A DNA stretch of 64,000 nt from NCBI GenBank assembly GCA_963926475.1, contig CAWUXE010000007.1:186001-250000 (forward strand). The letters run 5' to 3'. Shown one piece after another: positions 60,905 through 64,000 of this stretch. The first letter of the stretch is position 1, and every line of letters starts with the position of its first letter. Made by a program: the position numbers and the translations under genes. Origin of the DNA: UBA2040 sp002384725. GTDB lineage: Bacteria > Bacteroidota > Bacteroidia > Flavobacteriales_D > Crocinitomicaceae. Below the pieces are notes generated by a model. It was not told where the DNA came from and searched no databases. It saw nothing but the letters and a program-made list of their open reading frames with translations.

Positions 60905-61681
60905 ATGATTATATACAAAACGTTAGAAGAAATTGCTATCATGCGCGAAGCTGCCCAAGTGGTAAGCCGAACATTAGGAAAAGTGGCAGAAAGAATCGGT
61001 CCTGGTGTTACTCCAAAGGAATTGGACAGATACGCGGAGGAATATATCCTTTCACAAAATTCAGTTCCAGGTTTTAAAGGTTTATACGGTTGTCCGAGTA
61101 CATTATTAATTTCTGTAAATGAACAAGTGGTTCATGGTTTGCCAACTGAACGTCCATTGGAAGAAGACGATATCGTTTCGGTAGATTGTGGCGCTGTGTA
61201 TAAAGGTTATTATGGTGACCATGCCTATACATTTGGAATAGGTGAAATTAGCGCTGACAAGGCACAACTTTTAAGAGTAACTGAAGAATGCCTTTATTTG
61301 GGTATTGAGCAGGCAAGAGTGGGTGGTCGAATAGACAATATTGGCTGGGCGATCCAAACACATGCTGAAAAACATGGATATGGAGTTGTGCGCGATTTGG
61401 TGGGTCACGGTCTTGGAAAAAGCTTGCACGAAGATCCACAAGTGCCGAATTATGGTCGTCGTGGACGAGGTAAAAAGATTCAAAATGGACTGACTATTGC
61501 TATCGAACCGATGATCAACATGGGGACAGAAAAAGTGGAGCAATTGGACGATAATTGGACGATAGTTACCGCGGATGGGAAACCAAGCGCACATTTTGAG
61601 CATGACATCGCTATTGTTGATGGAGAGCCTGTCATCCTTTCTACTTTTGATTTTGTATTAGAGGCATTAGACAAGAAATAA
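60905..61681 (+). CDS. map: Type I methionine aminopeptidase
   Basis: 258 residues from ATG 60905 (MIIYKTLEEIAIMREA); an in-frame start at 60830 is inside the previous gene. The pita-bread fold metal ligands are in VSVDCGAVYKGYYGDHAYTF (two Asp), LVGHGLGKSLHEDP (His), TIAIEPMINMG (Glu) and FEHDIAIVDGEP (Glu/His). It removes initiator Met. Its stop overlaps the start of the next gene by 1 nt. Confidence 0.94.
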   Translation: MIIYKTLEEIAIMREAAQVVSRTLGKVAERIGPGVTPKELDRYAEEYILSQNSVPGFKGLYGCPSTLLISVNEQVVHGLPTERPLEEDDIVSVDCGAVYKGYYGDHAYTFGIGEISADKAQLLRVTEECLYLGIEQARVGGRIDNIGWAIQTHAEKHGYGVVRDLVGHGLGKSLHEDPQVPNYGRRGRGKKIQNGLTIAIEPMINMGTEKVEQLDDNWTIVTADGKPSAHFEHDIAIVDGEPVILSTFDFVLEALDKK

Positions 61682-62232
61682 TGGGCGAACGAAAGCTATT
61701 TCAATCCGTTTTTTTGACTTTAATAGCGTATGGATTTGTTAGCTTTTTCCAATCTGGTGTTTTTCTTGTTCCTTTGCCTGCATTTGAAATTGTAATTCTT
61801 GGTATTGCGATTTATTTTGGTGTAAAACATTTTCGGACTAATACGCCTGCCTCCATTCTATTTGTTCTTTTTGGGATTTTTCAATTCTTTGGTCGAATTT
61901 ACAATTACAACTTCTTTCTTTCGGACGATTCAATGTATGAACTATCCCAAACCTTTTTGGCAGATGGAATCTATCTTTTTAGCGGTATTTTGCTAGGTTT
62001 ACTTTACTTTTTGCAACACAAAACCTCCTTTGACATCGTTCTTAAAACCCTCATTTCATCGTCTTTAGTTGCCGGTATCGCATTGCCTTACCAATGGATA
62101 ATCATTCTTCCTTTGACAATAATTGTAGCCTTACATATCAAAAAAGATAGCCTCTTTGAAAACCAACACAGTTTTTGGCTGTATCTTTTAGTATTTGTGG
62201 TAAGTAGAGAGTTGACTTTGAATCTTCTATAA
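61681..62232 (+). CDS. Hypothetical membrane protein
   Basis: 183 residues with about six hydrophobic helices (FLTLIAYGFVSFFQ, FEIVILGIAIYFGV, SILFVLFGIFQFFG, GIYLFSGILLGLLYFL, TLISSSLVAGIALP, WIIILPLTIIVAL) and a short charged tail. No motif recognised. Its start overlaps the map stop by 1 nt (TAATG), so it is co-translated with map. It could be a membrane partner, but there is no evidence for its role. Confidence 0.65.
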   Translation: MGERKLFQSVFLTLIAYGFVSFFQSGVFLVPLPAFEIVILGIAIYFGVKHFRTNTPASILFVLFGIFQFFGRIYNYNFFLSDDSMYELSQTFLADGIYLFSGILLGLLYFLQHKTSFDIVLKTLISSSLVAGIALPYQWIIILPLTIIVALHIKKDSLFENQHSFWLYLLVFVVSRELTLNLL

Positions 62233-62310
62233 AAATTTCATTTTTTTTATTATTTGTTTCCACGAGTACAATGAATTTGCTACTTTTGCGCGCACGTTCT
62301 TTGAACATAA

Positions 62311-62397
62311 GGAGGATTGGGTGAGTGGCTGAAACCACCAGTTTGCTAAACTGACGTACGGGTAACTGTACCGGGGGTTCGAATCCCCCATCCTCCG
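62311..62397 (+). tRNA. tRNA-Ser (anticodon GCU)
   Basis: Acceptor stem GGAGGAT / ATCCTCC with discriminator G. A long variable arm (CGTACGGGTAACTGTACC) fits class II serine tRNA. Anticodon GCT at 62345-62347 in loop TTTGCTAAA; T arm GGGGGTTCGAATCCCCC. CCA is not encoded. Confidence 0.97.
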
Positions 62398-62441
62398 CTG
62401 AATAGTTTTATTCGATTAAGCAGAATATTTTAAAAAATATC

Positions 62442-62471
62442 TTGTGCATTTCGATTTAAACTGTATTTTTG
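62442..62471 (+). promoter_or_regulatory. Consensus Bacteroidota promoter upstream of tRNA-Pro
   Basis: TTG (62442-62444), 19 nt, then TATTTTTG (62464-62471): a full match to TTG-N17-20-TAnnTTTG. It lies 80 nt before tRNA-Pro. Confidence 0.65.
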
Positions 62472-62550
62472 CACTCGGATTTGCAGACCGGTTGTCTGAA
62501 AAGGCATTGCAAATCTGATTTTGAAACCGATTTTATCGAGCTCAAAAGTT

Positions 62551-62624
62551 CGGGGTGTAGCGTAGCCCGGTATCGCGCCTCGTTTGGGACGAGGAGGTCG
62601 TAGGTTCGAATCCTGCCACCCCGA
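62551..62624 (+). tRNA. tRNA-Pro (anticodon UGG)
   Basis: Acceptor stem CGGGGTG / CACCCCG, discriminator A. Anticodon stem CCTCG / CGAGG with loop TTTGGGA, anticodon TGG at 62585-62587. T arm GTAGGTTCGAATCCTGC. CCA not encoded. Confidence 0.96.
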
Positions 62625-62626
62625 CG

Positions 62627-62655
62627 ATGGGGAAGAGAAATCTTCCCCATTTTTG
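62627..62655 (+). terminator. Rho-independent terminator after tRNA-Pro
   Basis: Stem ATGGGGAAGA / TCTTCCCCAT with loop GAAA, followed by TTTTT. Confidence 0.85.
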
Positions 62656-62672
62656 TTTATTTTAGGTTTTCA

Positions 62673-62746
62673 GGGCCCGTAGCTCAGCTGGATAGAGCAC
62701 CTCCCTTCTAAGGAGGCGGTCCTAGGTTCGAATCCTAGCGGGCTCA
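62673..62746 (+). tRNA. tRNA-Arg (anticodon UCU)
   Basis: Acceptor stem GGGCCCG / CGGGCTC (one G-U pair), discriminator A. D arm GCTCAGCTGGATAGAGC; anticodon stem CCTCC / GGAGG with loop CTTCTAA, anticodon TCT at 62707-62709; T arm CTAGGTTCGAATCCTAG. CCA not encoded. The recombinase pseudogene reads antisense through it. Confidence 0.96.
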
Positions 62747-62751
62747 CTCTT

Positions 62752-62790
62752 GCGGAGAATTGGTTGAAATCAACTGGTTCTCCGCTTTTT
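62752..62790 (+). terminator. Rho-independent terminator after tRNA-Arg
   Basis: Stem GCGGAGAA / TTCTCCGC with an inner GGTTGA / TCAACT stem, followed by TTTTTA. It lies inside the recombinase remnant's antisense coding region. Confidence 0.8.
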
Positions 62791-63254
62791 ATTTTATCCA
62801 AATCCTTTATCAATAGTGGAATAGACGAGAAAATAGAGTTAACTCTTTTGGTTCGAACTCTGTTGTTTTGTTTGTCGTAACCTATTCCGGAAGGAAAGAC
62901 CAATCTTTGCAATTTCTGTTTTTGTTCCAAATCTCCGTAAGTCCATGTTTCATTAAGTCTTGAGGACATAATCAAAGCTTTATCAATTGCTTTTTGAAGG
63001 TTTGAACTCGAAATCTCTGGATGCTGAATTTCTGCTTCAAAAGCTTTTATCTCACTCTTATATTTCCCTAAGAATTTGTTGTAAATATCTTTCTCAATTT
63101 CACCAATAGCAAAACGTTCTTCTATAGCATTCAATTTCTTTTGTATCTCAGTAATTTGTTTCTTGATGGATGCTTCTTTGTTTCTAATTTCACTTGTTAC
63201 GGAGTCATAAGTATAGATCATAATATCTTTTATAATGTCATTGTACTTACTATC

Positions 63255-63405
63255 GGTTCTGTCGCATCTACCAAATTTAACCGTTTTCAACTGATAAAAT
63301 TCAAATGTCACAAAATAAATTCAATTGAAAATCAGCACTTTAGTTATTTATCTGATTCCTTTTTCCATAAAGAAAAGTAACAAAATAGTCAGATGCGACA
63401 GAACC
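63255..63405. mobile_element. 151-bp element with 15-bp perfect terminal inverted repeats (insertion-sequence relic)
   Basis: Left end GGTTCTGTCGCATCT at 63255-63269, right end AGATGCGACAGAACC at 63391-63405, exact reverse complements facing outward. The ends recall IS6-family repeats such as GGTTCTGTTGCAAA (from memory). The interior is AT-rich; an ATG at 63305 opens MSQNKFN then a stop, reminiscent of an IS6 transposase start. Too short for a transposase, so a deleted copy or MITE. No 8-bp target duplication was seen (left TTACTATC, right AATAAAAC). It separates the recombinase remnant from the next gene. Confidence 0.55.
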
Positions 63406-63426
63406 AATAAAACGGCTTTTCATTAA

Positions 63427-64000
63427 TTATTCGACCAGTGAATCGGTATTTGGCATCTCTCTGTTTTTGAATCTATTTGCTGTGGTCTTCCCTAATTTCA
63501 AGCGGTAAAAAACAGTTGCTTTAAAGAGCCAACCGTCAGAAAAATCCATGTTGAGTTGCGTGCGATTATTTCCAAAATAGTAGAGTGGAATACCCAAGGA
63601 AACTTTCTCGTTGTACATCCGGTATGATCTTGCGAAAGAACGTCCAAATCCTAGCTGGAAATTTAAACCATTTTTCATTCCGCATTGGCAATAGGCGTAA
63701 ACATCGTTCGCAGATTTTGTCAAATACCGATTCGTCTCTAATTCCACAGGCGTATTTACATTATAAGTTCTTACTTGTCCTCTAAAATTTAGCCCGAACC
63801 GAACACTTTTTGTTATCGAATAGTTGAGGTCTACGGCGAGTGGGAGTATTACTTTTGCTTCAAATTTCTGAGAGGGGCTTAAGTAGTAAAATCCAAATAT
63901 TGGAACAATAAATACGCCGAAAAGTTCATTGTTTGCGTAGACACCGAACTTGTAACTGAAATTACTTGATTTGGAATATTTCATTAGCACAGCTCCGCCA
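63427..64000 (-). CDS. Outer-membrane beta-barrel protein, DUF6268-like, partial (5' end outside window)
   Basis: At least 190 residues; the frame is still open at position 64000 (GGAVLMKYSKSS), so the start is beyond the window. Alternating strands: FSYKFGVYANNELFGVFIVP, IFGFYYLSPSQKFEAKVILP, VRFGLNFRGQVRTYNV, NGLNFQLGFGRSFARSYRMY, WLFKATVFYRLKLGKTTA. The pattern fits DUF6268 barrels of Bacteroidota. No signal peptide can be judged. Function unknown. Confidence 0.6.
   Translation of the reverse strand, partial: GGAVLMKYSKSSNFSYKFGVYANNELFGVFIVPIFGFYYLSPSQKFEAKVILPLAVDLNYSITKSVRFGLNFRGQVRTYNVNTPVELETNRYLTKSANDVYAYCQCGMKNGLNFQLGFGRSFARSYRMYNEKVSLGIPLYYFGNNRTQLNMDFSDGWLFKATVFYRLKLGKTTANRFKNREMPNTDSLVE

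Larger units (their letters stand above)
62670..63254 (-). pseudogene. C-terminal remnant of a serine recombinase, ending inside tRNA-Arg
   Basis: About 195 residues: a helical coiled-coil stretch (IKKQITEIQKKLNAIEERFA, GEIEKDIYNKFLGKYKSEI) and LEQKQKLQRLVFPSGIGYDK, the end typical of large serine recombinases in Flavobacteria. The catalytic resolvase domain and the recombinase/zinc-ribbon parts (roughly 300 residues) are missing; the frame now starts at or before the inverted repeat at 63255. The last 21 residues (LGFEPRTASLEGRCSIQLSY) are the antisense of tRNA-Arg, so the element probably used the tRNA 3' end as attachment site. It reads through the tRNA terminator hairpin. Not functional. 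Confidence 0.8.

Overview
The window is AT-rich bacterial chromosome from a member of Bacteroidota, most likely Flavobacteriales and perhaps close to Crocinitomicaceae/Fluviicola. The family placement is inference. The phylum is supported by type IX secretion (T9SS) cargo with type A and type B sorting domains, PorP/SprF and PorE-like envelope proteins, DUF4290, a short 289-residue primary sigma factor, the absence of clear Shine-Dalgarno sites, and promoters of the form TTG-N17-20-TAnnTTTG.

Layout. 1-2.7 kb: end of a Ppx/GppA phosphatase gene behind an ABC-2 type exporter. 2.9-5.3 kb: arsenosugar-type cluster (AhpD-like protein, ArsS-like radical SAM enzyme, two glycosyltransferase genes, the last internally deleted). 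5.4-11.9 kb: a leftward run of CPBP protease, UMF1-type MFS, NAD(P)-dependent oxidoreductase, KdsC-like phosphatase, DAHP synthase, an epimerase-CBS fusion and a lipoprotein. 12-23 kb: hydrolase, exported dikinase-like protein, hydroxybutyryl-CoA dehydrogenase, alkaline-phosphatase-family protein, MenB, and an operon of WG-repeat protein, TonB-like protein and AAC(3)-type acetyltransferase. Two decayed genes lie among these. 23-32.6 kb: L31, beta-helix lipoprotein, Crp/Fnr regulator, T9SS cargo, DnaJ-GrpE, a decayed outer-membrane gene, TlpA-like thioredoxin, MurA and DUF4290. 32.7-41 kb: a giant PKD adhesin divergent from a metalloprotease-PorP/SprF-PorE-like operon. 41-54.7 kb: serine dehydratase, ArfB, PurL, lipoamide dehydrogenase, GT87, VWA-like secreted protein, an rRNA methyltransferase, a patatin-barrel fusion and a VOC protein. 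54.8-62.2 kb: DUF4249-like lipoprotein, PriA, primary sigma factor, LMW phosphatase, RsmI-like methyltransferase and methionine aminopeptidase. 62.3-64 kb: three tRNA genes, a truncated serine recombinase ending inside tRNA-Arg, a 151-bp element with 15-bp perfect terminal inverted repeats, and the end of an outer-membrane barrel gene.

Most of the window is housekeeping and envelope biology. The most unusual content is the epimerase-CBS / DAHP synthase / KdsC-like operon, the exported dikinase with swapped domain order, and several small decayed genes. The glycosyltransferase deletion, split membrane gene, MFS remnant, barrel/SPOR-like remnant and recombinase remnant show recent gene loss. 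I saw no CRISPR array, no rRNA and no intact transposase. All calls come from reading the sequence; no database search was run.
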